From Thalassospira lucentensis (GTDB lineage: Bacteria > Pseudomonadota > Alphaproteobacteria > Rhodospirillales > Thalassospiraceae): a DNA stretch of 64,000 bases. The position numbers and the translations under genes are program-made. Every line of letters begins with the position of its first letter. Position 1 is the first letter of the stretch. Positions 23,224-32,137 of the stretch are shown piece after piece. Below the pieces are notes generated by a model. The model did no database searches, was not told the DNA's origin, and saw nothing but the letters and a program-made list of their open reading frames with translations. The DNA lies in contig NZ_JAATOV010000006.1 of the NCBI RefSeq assembly GCF_011806425.1, positions 62,001-126,000 of the forward strand. Reading direction: 5' to 3'.

Positions 23224-24408
23224 ATGACGGATACTGAAAACAAATCAATTGGTTACTATTTGCGCACCCATATCCGTGAATACGGCATGGTTGTTGCGCT
23301 GGTCGCCATTCTGGCCTTCTTCCAGGTTGTTACCGACGGGATTATGCTCAAACCCGTCAACCTGACGAACTTGTTCCTTCAGAACAGCTATATCATCATC
23401 ATGGCCGTTGGCATGTTGCTGGTGATTGTCGGGGGGAATATTGACCTTTCGGTTGGCTCGGTCGTTGGCTTTATCGGTGCGCTTGCCGCGGTGATGATTG
23501 TCCATTGGGACTTGCCGACCGTGTTTGTTGTTCCAGCCTGCCTTGTGGTCGGTGCGATTATTGGCGCCGCGCAAGGCTATTGGGTGGCCTATTGGCGCAT
23601 TCCGTCCTTTATCGTGACCTTGGCCGGGATGCTGGTGTTTAAGGGGCTGACCCTTGCGCTTTTGGGCGGGGCGTCGGTTGGTCCGTTCCCCGATAGTTTC
23701 CAGGCAATGTCGTCGGGCTTTTTGCCAGACTTGATGGGCGGTTTGTTCGAAGGACGCTTTAACGTCTTTTCGATGACGCTTGGCGTGGCATTGGCCGCAC
23801 TGTTGCCGATCCTTGGCCTGCGGTCGCGGGCCAAGCAGGCGAAGTTTGCCGCTGTTGATGAACCGATGGCGGTATTCGTCACCCAGCATGCGGTTGCCGG
23901 TTTGGCGATCTTGTTTGTGACATATCTTTTGTCGACCTATCGCGGTTTGCCAAACATCTTGATCATTATGGCGGTGTTGATTGCGATCTTTACCTTTATC
24001 ACCAACAGCACCACCCTTGGCCGGCGTATCTATGCGCTGGGCGGGAATGAAAAGGCCGCCAAACTTTCGGGTATTAATACCAAACGCCTGACCTTCTTTA
24101 CCTTTGCCAATATGGGTATGTTGGCCGCCCTTGCCGGGTTGGTGTTTGCCGCACGTTTGAACACGGCGACGCCAAAAGCCGGTCTTGCGTTTGAGCTTGA
24201 TGTGATCGCGGCTGTGTTTATCGGCGGTGCATCGATGTCGGGCGGTGTTGGTAAAGTGATTGGTGCTGTTGTTGGCGCGCTTATTATGGGCGTGATGAAT
24301 AACGGCATGTCGATTGTTGGTGTCGGGATTGACTGGCAACAAGTGATCAAAGGTTTGGTGCTGCTCGCAGCGGTGATCTTTGACGTCTATAACAAAAACA
24401 AAGCGTAA
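23224..24408 (+). CDS. mmsB: Multiple-monosaccharide ABC transporter permease
   Basis: A 394-residue inner-membrane protein of the branched RbsC/XylH class (MmsB/GguB) with about ten membrane segments. NIDLSVGSVVGFIGALAAV, LGGNEKAAKLSGIN and the late IGGASMSGGVGKVIGAVVGA loop are family marks. Longer than RbsC because of the inserted loop at about residues 150-190, usual for GguB. It overlaps a 724-codon antisense frame that I reject as a shadow. Confidence 0.94.
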   Translation: MTDTENKSIGYYLRTHIREYGMVVALVAILAFFQVVTDGIMLKPVNLTNLFLQNSYIIIMAVGMLLVIVGGNIDLSVGSVVGFIGALAAVMIVHWDLPTVFVVPACLVVGAIIGAAQGYWVAYWRIPSFIVTLAGMLVFKGLTLALLGGASVGPFPDSFQAMSSGFLPDLMGGLFEGRFNVFSMTLGVALAALLPILGLRSRAKQAKFAAVDEPMAVFVTQHAVAGLAILFVTYLLSTYRGLPNILIIMAVLIAIFTFITNSTTLGRRIYALGGNEKAAKLSGINTKRLTFFTFANMGMLAALAGLVFAARLNTATPKAGLAFELDVIAAVFIGGASMSGGVGKVIGAVVGALIMGVMNNGMSIVGVGIDWQQVIKGLVLLAAVIFDVYNKNKA

Positions 24409-24564
24409 CAATACGATGACGAGAAAGGGCGCAGATATCCAACGGCACAGCCAAGTTAAATCGGTGTGGCACGGATATTTGCGTCTTTTACAGTCCCGCG
24501 CACTTGCCCCGTATCTGTGCGTGACAGGACCCGTCTCGATAATAAATCCAAAAGGAGAACGGGC

Positions 24565-26313
24565 ATGACCAAGTTTAAACCGGCAAAATGGCCACGGACG
24601 CTGCGTTCGCAAGAAGGCTGGTTTGGTGGCAGCAGTAAAGACGCCATCTATCACCGCAGCTGGATGAAAAACCAGGGCCTGCCATCTGATTTGTTCGATG
24701 GTCGACCGGTGATTGGTATTTGTAATACATGGTCGCAACTGACCCCATGTAATGCGCATCTGCGCGATTTGGCCGAGCGGGTTAAACACGGCATTTACGA
24801 AGCAGGCGGCTTGCCGCTTGAATTCCCGGTCTTCTCGCCGGGCGAAAGCACGCTGCGCCCGACCGCAATGATGTTCCGCAACCTGTGCGCCATGGACGTC
24901 GAAGAAGCCCTTCGTGGTACCCCGCTTGACGGTGTGGTTCTGATGGTGGGCTGTGATAAAACCACCCCGGCCCTTTTGATGGGGGCGGCCAGTGTCGATA
25001 TCCCGGCGATTGTGGTCACCGGTGGCCCGATGCTCAATGGTAAATGGCGTGGTCAGGATATTGGGTCGGGCACGTCGCTTTGGCAGCTTTCCGAGGACCG
25101 CAAGGCGGGCAAGATCAGCACCGAAGATTTCCTTGAAGCGGAAATTGCCATGTCGCGTTCGCCCGGTTCGTGCAACACGATGGGCACCGCATCGACCATG
25201 GCCAGCATGGCCGAGGCGCTTGGCATGGCGCTTTCGGGCAATGCGGCGATCCCAGCGGTCGATAGCCGCCGTCGCGTGATGGCGCACATCACCGGGCGTC
25301 GGATTGTTGATATGGTCAAAGAAGACCTCAAACCATCTGACGTGATGACCAAGGAAGCGTTTGAAAACGCCATTCGGGTCAATGGCGCAATCGGTGGATC
25401 GACCAACGCGGTAATCCATTTGTTGGCGATTGCCGGACGTGTCGGAATTGATCTTAGCCTGGATGATTGGGATCGTTTGGGGCGTGATATCCCAACGATT
25501 GTCAACTTGCAGCCATCAGGCAAATACCTGATGGAGGAATTCTTCTATTCCGGCGGGTTGCCTGTGGTGATCAAGGCGCTGGCCGAGGCCGGGAAGCTGC
25601 ATAATGATGCGTTGACCGTGTCGGGCGAAACCATGTGGGATCAGGTCAAAGAAGTACGCAATTGGAACGATGACGTTATTCGTCCGTTCGACAAAGCACT
25701 GACCGAAAGTGGCGGTATTGCCGTGGTGAGGGGCAACTTGGCCCCGAATGGTGCGGTGCTTAAACCATCCGCCGCAACGCCGGAGCTTTTGACCCATCGC
25801 GGACGTGCCGTGGTGTTTGAAGACATCGATGATTACAAAGCCAAGATCTATGACGAAGATCTTGATATCGATGAAAACTGCATCATGGTGCTTAAAAACT
25901 GTGGTCCGAAAGGCTATCCGGGGATGGCCGAAGTCGGCAACATGGGCCTTCCGCCCAAAGTGCTGCGTAAGGGCATTACCGACATGGTCCGTATTTCCGA
26001 TGCCCGCATGAGCGGCACGGCATACGGCACGGTTGTTCTGCATACCTCGCCCGAGGCAGCAGCCGGTGGTCCGTTGGCCGTGGTGAAGAATGGCGACATC
26101 ATCGAGCTGGATGTGCCCAACCGCAAACTGCATCTTGATATCAGCGATGAAGAGCTTAAGCAGCGCTTGGCCGATTGGCAGAGCACCGTTCCGGTCCCGG
26201 AAAGCGGATATGCGTCGCTCTATTATAAAAGCGTCATTGGTGCAGACAAAGGGGCCGATTTCGACTTCTTGGTCGGGCATCGGGGCAAGGCGATCCCCAA
26301 AGACAGCCATTGA
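24565..26313 (+). CDS. IlvD/Edd-family sugar-acid dehydratase (L-arabinonate/D-xylonate/galactonate type)
   Basis: A 582-residue dehydratase. Three cysteines in family positions bind a 2Fe-2S cluster: C62 (NTWSQLTPCN), C130 (MVGCDKTTPA) and C203 (SPGSCNTMGTAS), each three residues after those known for Rhizobium L-arabinonate dehydratase. AAAGGAG precedes the ATG. The length and the WFGGSSKDA/YHRSWM start separate it from IlvD (dihydroxyacid) and Edd (phosphogluconate) enzymes. It follows the ChvE-MmsAB importer, whose ligands include arabinose and galactose, and would remove water from the aldonic acid to give a 2-keto-3-deoxy acid. The exact sugar acid is not decidable from sequence. Confidence 0.87.
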   Translation: MTKFKPAKWPRTLRSQEGWFGGSSKDAIYHRSWMKNQGLPSDLFDGRPVIGICNTWSQLTPCNAHLRDLAERVKHGIYEAGGLPLEFPVFSPGESTLRPTAMMFRNLCAMDVEEALRGTPLDGVVLMVGCDKTTPALLMGAASVDIPAIVVTGGPMLNGKWRGQDIGSGTSLWQLSEDRKAGKISTEDFLEAEIAMSRSPGSCNTMGTASTMASMAEALGMALSGNAAIPAVDSRRRVMAHITGRRIVDMVKEDLKPSDVMTKEAFENAIRVNGAIGGSTNAVIHLLAIAGRVGIDLSLDDWDRLGRDIPTIVNLQPSGKYLMEEFFYSGGLPVVIKALAEAGKLHNDALTVSGETMWDQVKEVRNWNDDVIRPFDKALTESGGIAVVRGNLAPNGAVLKPSAATPELLTHRGRAVVFEDIDDYKAKIYDEDLDIDENCIMVLKNCGPKGYPGMAEVGNMGLPPKVLRKGITDMVRISDARMSGTAYGTVVLHTSPEAAAGGPLAVVKNGDIIELDVPNRKLHLDISDEELKQRLADWQSTVPVPESGYASLYYKSVIGADKGADFDFLVGHRGKAIPKDSH

Positions 26314-26377
26314 TCACGGATAAATCTAAAAATAACGGTCGGATGTAATTGGGGGGCCATGGCATCCGACACAATAC

Positions 26378-26417
26378 AAACCGGTTGGCAAGCAATTGCC
26401 AGCCGGTTTGTTTTTTT
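26378..26417 (+). terminator. Rho-independent terminator of the sugar operon
   Basis: AAACCGGTTGGCAA pairs with TTGCCAGCCGGTTT (one G-U) around GCAA, followed by G and seven T residues. Confidence 0.9.
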
Positions 26418-26554
26418 GTAGCTGAAAATCGCCTATCCATAAGGGTGAGTTATGGTAATTTTGAGCAATTAGGGGTTGAGTATTTATCGTCAAAGACCAT
26501 ACTGATCGTAAGGTTAAAACGCGTTTGGGGGCAGACGCAAATGGGGGGCGATCC

Positions 26555-29500
26555 ATGTTTGACTGGTCAGTAAGCCGTATTGTGCGTGCATTGGTTTTGG
26601 CGGGGATGGGCTGTTGCGTTTCAGGTGCGGTCTGGGCGCAATCATGTTCGGCGTTACGCGATAAACCCCTTGTTCCGACCGATACCGCCTTGTGTAAGTC
26701 GCTTAGCGCGACGGTGGCCGATCCGTCGGGCTTGCCGCTGAATGAATATGAAGATGCGCTTTCGAAATTCTTTGATAACTGGTGCCACCGCGATACCGGT
26801 TCGGGTTGGGTGCGCGACAAATTTGTCCGCGATACCGGCCCTTATACCGCCAGCCGCGATACAGTGGGCAAGAACGGCGAATGGGTTGGCACCTATCACG
26901 GGACGCATTCGCCCGTCGTGATTTGGTATTCGCCAAAAATGGTCGACTGGTTATCCAAAAACCGCGGGGCCGAGGCAACCCGCCCCGCCAAACCGACCGC
27001 AATCCCCGACGGCGCGATCATGGTCAAGGAAATGTATCCGCAACCCGCCGCCGCCTGTGCCAAGGAAAATCCCCTCAAGCTTTGGCCGACCAGCGGTGCG
27101 GCGATCATGGTGCGCGATCGTGATGCGTCGTTTGATGGATGGTTTTGGGGCTGGTATGGCTGGCCGACGTCGGGATGGACAGCGGATTGGCCCGCGGGGA
27201 CCAGTAACGGTCCGCCCAATATGGGCTTTGGGCAATATTGTGTGAATTGCCATGGGTCGGCAAAGGATATGACCTTTGCCGAGTTGCGGAACCTTAAAGG
27301 GAAGCCAGGACAGCCGGAAGTCTTTTTGTCGCAAGATTTCTTTGCCGGGCAGTATCTCGGCCAAGATGGGGGCGTTGCGCCCTCTGTCAAAAAGATTGCG
27401 GCATCAAATGGGACGCCGACGGATATCCACAGTTTGCGCGCACAGTTTGAAAAAGTGCCAGAACCGTTGGGCACCCCACGGGACAAAGCGGATCCTGATA
27501 TGGCGGCAATTTTAACCGCCTTTGCCAAAAAAGGCAGTCCGTTTGACTATAACCTGCCATCGCCCGTCGATATGCCATCGCAGACCTATGACAATGTCTG
27601 GATGGATGCGGATGGCCCATCCCCGCACAGCCAGTTTATGACAAGTGATCAATGCGTTGGGTGTCATGATGCGGGCAGTACCGGGTTGCAGTTTGATATG
27701 GCGATGTCCGATCCGTATCCCGGTCCGGATGGCGACTTGTTGCTGAGCATGGCGCCCTATGCCACGTGGCGGTCATCCCCGATGGGGCTTGCCGGGCGTG
27801 ACCCGATCTTCTTTGCCCAAATGGCGAGCGAGGTGCAAACATTCCACAGTGATAGTGCCGACCTTGTGCAAAATACCTGCTTTGGCTGTCATGGGATCAT
27901 GGGGCAGCGACAGTTCCAGATTGACCACAATATGGCCAAGGTCGAAGGCACGCGTGCGTCGCAATCAGCCAGCGGCAAAAATACGGGCGATACGGGTGAT
28001 GCTGGCGTGCAGGTTGCGGATGCCTGCGGTAACTTTACCCGCGACATTGTGAATGCGATTCCCTATCCGGCGAACAATCCGGCGGCGGGGCATGCATCCT
28101 ATGGGGCGTTGGCGCGCGATGGTATTTCGTGCATGGCCTGCCATCAGATGGTGCTGGGTGAGGATGCAACCGCGCAGTTTAAAGACGCACCGCAAAATGC
28201 CTGCGTCTTGCAGCGCCAAGCAACGCTTAATCCCAACGAAAAGGGTTTTGCCAAAACCTTTACGGGCAGTTTCCTTGTGGGTGACGCCAACACACTGTAT
28301 GGGCCGTTTGGAAAACCGCAAAAACATCCGATGGAATATACCCTTGGCATTACACCTGCCAAAGGCGATGCGATCAAAACATCGGAAATGTGCGGGACGT
28401 GCCATACCGTGCATTTGCCTGTGCTGAAAGATGGCAAAAACGTTGGTACGGTTTATGAACAGACAACCTATGCCGAATGGGCGTTTAGTGCATTTCGCAC
28501 CGGCTACACCATTGATGGCGAACTGCCCGTCGGGCCGGGGAAAATGGCGCTTAGCTGTCAGGAATGTCACATGCCATCGGGCGATGACACAGCCAAATTC
28601 CGCAGCAAGATTGCCTCGATCCAGGAATATTCAAACTTCCCGGCAGCGGCCAATACATTTGGGCCAGAGCTTCTTGATCTTGAGCAACGTGATGGGTTTG
28701 CCCGTCATACGCTGGTGGGTTTGAACCTGTTCCTTGTGGAAATGTTCCAGCAATTCCCCGAGGTCATGGGCATTCCAACGGCGGACCCGATGCTGGGCAA
28801 AAAGGGTGTTGATCCGCTGGCCTATACCGAACGCGCCATGGTCAAACAGGCGCGCAGCGATACGGTCAATATTGATATCAAAGACACTGTGATTAAAGGC
28901 GGCGAATTGACCAGCACCGTCGCGATTGCCAGCCTGACGGGTCATAAATTCCCATCCGGTGTTGGGTTCCGGCGCGCGTTTGTCACCTTTGAAGTGCTTG
29001 ATAAGGATGAAAAGGTGATCTGGGCATCAGGCCGGGTGAATGGTGCCGGGGTGATTGTCGATGAAAATAATAAGCCGATTAACGGCGAACTTTGGTGGGA
29101 TGATCAGTGCAAAGCACGGATTGATCCGCTTACACGCGCCCATCAGCCCCATTACCAAACCGTGACCGCGCAAGACCAGGCCCAGATTTATCAGGAACTG
29201 GTCAGCACACCGCCCCTTGATGACAGCAAAAACTATAGCTGTGGCCACAATGTTGCGCCCAAAGGGCAACTTACCACGAGCTTCCTTTCGATTTGTGCGG
29301 AGGTCAAAGACAACCGATTGCCGCCCGCAGGATACCTTGATGTGAAGGATCGTAAAGCAATTGCCAAGGCGCTCGGCGCGGGGGATGACTTGGCCGAAGA
29401 TGCCGGGTTTACCGCCATCGATAACGATCCCGATTACACCAAACCAAGCCCGACCGGTGGGGATCACGTCACCTATAAAATCAAGCTTTCGGATATGTCG

Positions 29501-29698
29501 GGGAAACCGGCATCCGTCCGGGCGAAAGTTTCCTATCAGGCGACACCGCCATTTTACCAGCAGGATCGTTTCTGCACGGCCAAGGGCGATGATACCGAAC
29601 GGCTTGCATATTTGGTGGAGCACTTAAACCTTGACGACACCGCGGCCGAAAACTGGGCGTTTGAAATCGTCAATACCGGTGCGGTGGCGATTAAATAG
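26555..29698 (+). CDS. Large secreted six-haem cytochrome c-type protein (1047 aa)
   Basis: The signal peptide (residues 1-28, ending AVWAQ) is followed by a long soluble protein with six CXXCH haem sites: CVNCH (about residue 229), CVGCH (367), CFGCH (442), CMACH (526), CGTCH (613) and CQECH (668). The first 220 residues and last 370 carry none; the latter part (SLTGHKFPSGVGFRRAFVTF) looks like a beta-rich domain with an invariant-looking His. It resembles large multihaem proteins of unknown role found in marine bacteria, some annotated as cytochrome P460 or c554-like. The ATG at 26555 is preceded by GGGGGG. Monocistronic. No maturation genes or partner oxidase nearby, so the electron partners are unknown. 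Confidence 0.85.
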   Translation: MFDWSVSRIVRALVLAGMGCCVSGAVWAQSCSALRDKPLVPTDTALCKSLSATVADPSGLPLNEYEDALSKFFDNWCHRDTGSGWVRDKFVRDTGPYTASRDTVGKNGEWVGTYHGTHSPVVIWYSPKMVDWLSKNRGAEATRPAKPTAIPDGAIMVKEMYPQPAAACAKENPLKLWPTSGAAIMVRDRDASFDGWFWGWYGWPTSGWTADWPAGTSNGPPNMGFGQYCVNCHGSAKDMTFAELRNLKGKPGQPEVFLSQDFFAGQYLGQDGGVAPSVKKIAASNGTPTDIHSLRAQFEKVPEPLGTPRDKADPDMAAILTAFAKKGSPFDYNLPSPVDMPSQTYDNVWMDADGPSPHSQFMTSDQCVGCHDAGSTGLQFDMAMSDPYPGPDGDLLLSMAPYATWRSSPMGLAGRDPIFFAQMASEVQTFHSDSADLVQNTCFGCHGIMGQRQFQIDHNMAKVEGTRASQSASGKNTGDTGDAGVQVADACGNFTRDIVNAIPYPANNPAAGHASYGALARDGISCMACHQMVLGEDATAQFKDAPQNACVLQRQATLNPNEKGFAKTFTGSFLVGDANTLYGPFGKPQKHPMEYTLGITPAKGDAIKTSEMCGTCHTVHLPVLKDGKNVGTVYEQTTYAEWAFSAFRTGYTIDGELPVGPGKMALSCQECHMPSGDDTAKFRSKIASIQEYSNFPAAANTFGPELLDLEQRDGFARHTLVGLNLFLVEMFQQFPEVMGIPTADPMLGKKGVDPLAYTERAMVKQARSDTVNIDIKDTVIKGGELTSTVAIASLTGHKFPSGVGFRRAFVTFEVLDKDEKVIWASGRVNGAGVIVDENNKPINGELWWDDQCKARIDPLTRAHQPHYQTVTAQDQAQIYQELVSTPPLDDSKNYSCGHNVAPKGQLTTSFLSICAEVKDNRLPPAGYLDVKDRKAIAKALGAGDDLAEDAGFTAIDNDPDYTKPSPTGGDHVTYKIKLSDMSGKPASVRAKVSYQATPPFYQQDRFCTAKGDDTERLAYLVEHLNLDDTAAENWAFEIVNTGAVAIK

Positions 29699-29741
29699 GT
29701 GGCTAAGTTTACAGGCGTGAAAAGGCTGGGGCCAATGGGCC

Positions 29742-30425
29742 TTAGTCTTTTGGCGCGATGACGGTGTCAATTGCGGTCATAAGGTCGCAATAGTCGGTGA
29801 CAACCGCGTCGGCATTTAATGTGTGGGCGTGATCCGGTGAAATTTCAAACGCGACCGCAATGGCGTATGTGTTCGCATCGCGTGCGGCATTAATATCGTT
29901 GGCGTGGTCGCCGACCATCACCGCGATGTCACCCTTGCCGGCATCATAGCCAAGTTTATCCAGTACAAATCGTAGATGACCTCCATCGGGTTTTTTGACC
30001 GTGGTGGCATCCCCACCGGCGATGACGGCAAATAAATCCGAAATCCCAAGATTATGAAGAATACGTTCGCACGGGGCGGTTGGCTTGTTAGACGCCAGCG
30101 CAATGGTCCAGCCGTCTTTGGCAAGAGCACGAAGGGTGGTTTCGGCATTGTCATAAAGACGCGTGTGGGCGTAATCGGTGGCGACATAGCGCGCATTGAA
30201 ATCGACATTCAGCTCATCAAGCGTTGCGTCGTCTGGTGTTTTGCCACGCGCGGCAAAGGCGCGCTTTGTCAGCATCCATGTGCCATCGCCCAACATTGCT
30301 TCAAGGTCGTGACGCGATAGCGGTGCAAGGCCATGCGCACCCAGCAATCCATTCATCGCATAAAGCAGATCATCCACCCCGTCAATCAAGGTGCCGTCAA
30401 GGTCGAACATAATGAATTTTGCCAT
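29742..30425 (-). CDS. HAD-superfamily phosphatase, phosphoglycolate-phosphatase-like
   Basis: A 227-residue HAD subfamily IA protein: motif I MFDLDGTLIDGVDDLL, cap domain, motif II ALASNKPT, Lys in VKKPDGG and motif III VMVGDHANDINAARDA. Gph removes 2-phosphoglycolate from DNA repair. Length and motifs fit Gph, but PGP specificity is not certain within HAD-IA. Divergent from glmU; the 262-bp region between holds three CTAACA/GTAACA direct repeats at about 30519-30545. Confidence 0.82.
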   Translation of the reverse strand: MAKFIMFDLDGTLIDGVDDLLYAMNGLLGAHGLAPLSRHDLEAMLGDGTWMLTKRAFAARGKTPDDATLDELNVDFNARYVATDYAHTRLYDNAETTLRALAKDGWTIALASNKPTAPCERILHNLGISDLFAVIAGGDATTVKKPDGGHLRFVLDKLGYDAGKGDIAVMVGDHANDINAARDANTYAIAVAFEISPDHAHTLNADAVVTDYCDLMTAIDTVIAPKD

Positions 30426-30687
30426 AAATCGGGGCTCCGAGAAGATGGAAAGAAGGGGGCATCGCGCAAGGCGGGCGGGCTTTAGGGGAACTTAACCCAA
30501 TTTGTGTCATTAACAAACGGTAACATCTGCTAACACGCGGTAACAAAACGTGATTCTTTATGGGCTTTTGCTGCAAAAGAATATGTTCTAAGACTTGCTG
30601 CAAATTGGTTCATCTGCGGCGCAGAAGGTTTTGCAGACCGCATCAATAGGGGGTGCTGTACGTAACGTGCAGCCAAAAGGGTACTAA

Positions 30688-32034
30688 ATGTCGACTGATC
30701 TAAGTGTTGTTGTTTTAGCCGCGGGTATGGGCACGCGCATGAAAAGTGCATTGCCCAAGGTGATGCATAAAGTTGCCGGCAAGCCGATGGTCAATCATGT
30801 GATTGATGCCGCGGCCAAACTTGATGCAGTGAAAACCATGGTTGTGGTTGGGCCCGACATGCCCAAACTGATTGAAGCTGTGGCCCCCCATCCAACATTT
30901 GAACAAACCGATCGTCTGGGCACCGCGCATGCGGTTCTGGCTGCCAAAGACGCGCTGACCGGCCTTAGTGGTAATGTGTTGGTTTTGTATGCCGATAGTC
31001 CGCTGTTTACCGCGGAAACCCTAAAACGGTTGGTCGCGGCCCGCGAAGAGGGCGATCATTGTGTCGCAGTTCTGGGATTCCGCCCCGAAGATCCAAGCGG
31101 CTATGGCCGTCTTGTTACCGATGATCAAACCGGGATGCTTAGCGCCATTGTCGAGGATAAGGAATGTGATGATGCCCAGCGTCAGATTACTTTCTGTAAT
31201 TCGGGCGTGATGTGTTTCCGCGCCGAAGACATGATCGCGACCTTGGATGCGATTGATAACGTCAATGCCAAAGGCGAATATTACCTGACCGATGCGGTTG
31301 AAGTGGCGCGTAAAAACGGCAAAACCTGTGTCGCGGTCGAAGTCGACGAGGCCGAAACCCTTGGTGTGAATTCACGGACCCAATTGGCCGAAGCCGAAGC
31401 AATTTTGCAGGACCGTCTGCGCACCAATGCGATGGTTGAGGGGGCGACCCTGATTGATCCGGCATCCGTGTTTTTAAGTGCGGATACCAAATTGGGGCGC
31501 GATGTGATTGTTGAACCCAATGTTGTGTTCGGACCGGGGGTTACGGTTGGCGATAACACGGTGATTAAGGCATTTAGTCATCTTGAAAGTTGTGTCGTTG
31601 GGGCAGGGGCCGATATTGGGCCCTATGCACGACTGCGCCCGGGTGCGGATATTGGCGCGGGCGCCAAGGTTGGCAACTTTGTCGAGATTAAAAAGGCCAT
31701 TGTTGAAGACGGGGCCAAGGTCAATCACCTGAGTTATATCGGTGATGCCCGGGTTGGGGCCAAGGCCAATATCGGTGCAGGCACGATTACGTGTAATTAC
31801 GATGGGTATCGCAAACAGCATACCGACATCGGTGCGGGTGCGTTTATCGGATCAAACTCATCCTTGGTCGCGCCGGTGGAAATCGGGGATGGCGCAATTG
31901 TTGGGGCGGGCAGCACAGTGACCGGCAAGGTTGATCAAGATGCCCTTGTCCTGACCCGTGCGGCGCGCACCGAAAAACCCGGTTGGGCGGCAGTGTTTCG
32001 CGAAAAGATGCGTGCGTTGACCGGCAAGAAATAA
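30688..32034 (+). CDS. glmU: Bifunctional UDP-GlcNAc pyrophosphorylase / glucosamine-1-phosphate acetyltransferase
   Basis: A 448-residue GlmU making UDP-GlcNAc for peptidoglycan and lipopolysaccharide. The N-terminal nucleotidyltransferase has VVLAAGMGTRMKSALPKVMH and VLVLYADSPLFT. From about residue 250 there are left-handed beta-helix hexapeptide repeats (VIVEPNVVFGPGVTVGDNTV, RLRPGADIGAGAKVGNFVEI), with ITCNYDGYRKQHT in the acetyltransferase active site. AAGGG precedes the ATG. It is followed 103 bp later by glmS, so the two enzymes of the pathway are together. Confidence 0.97.
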   Translation: MSTDLSVVVLAAGMGTRMKSALPKVMHKVAGKPMVNHVIDAAAKLDAVKTMVVVGPDMPKLIEAVAPHPTFEQTDRLGTAHAVLAAKDALTGLSGNVLVLYADSPLFTAETLKRLVAAREEGDHCVAVLGFRPEDPSGYGRLVTDDQTGMLSAIVEDKECDDAQRQITFCNSGVMCFRAEDMIATLDAIDNVNAKGEYYLTDAVEVARKNGKTCVAVEVDEAETLGVNSRTQLAEAEAILQDRLRTNAMVEGATLIDPASVFLSADTKLGRDVIVEPNVVFGPGVTVGDNTVIKAFSHLESCVVGAGADIGPYARLRPGADIGAGAKVGNFVEIKKAIVEDGAKVNHLSYIGDARVGAKANIGAGTITCNYDGYRKQHTDIGAGAFIGSNSSLVAPVEIGDGAIVGAGSTVTGKVDQDALVLTRAARTEKPGWAAVFREKMRALTGKK

Positions 32035-32137
32035 CCGATCAAAGAGATAAATCGAATTTGCGGCCCTAGGATGCGCAAAGCATTTCGGGCAGCACCAGTG
32101 ACAAGCCAAGACAATACAAGCGGGAAAGACAGCGAAT

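Noticed and set aside
23245-25419. A 724-codon open frame on the minus strand opposite the sugar permease and dehydratase genes
   Set aside because: It is fully antisense to two strongly supported genes, its product is His/Arg/Gln-rich without any fold-like pattern, and it has no ribosome-binding site. Such long shadows are common opposite GC-biased codons.
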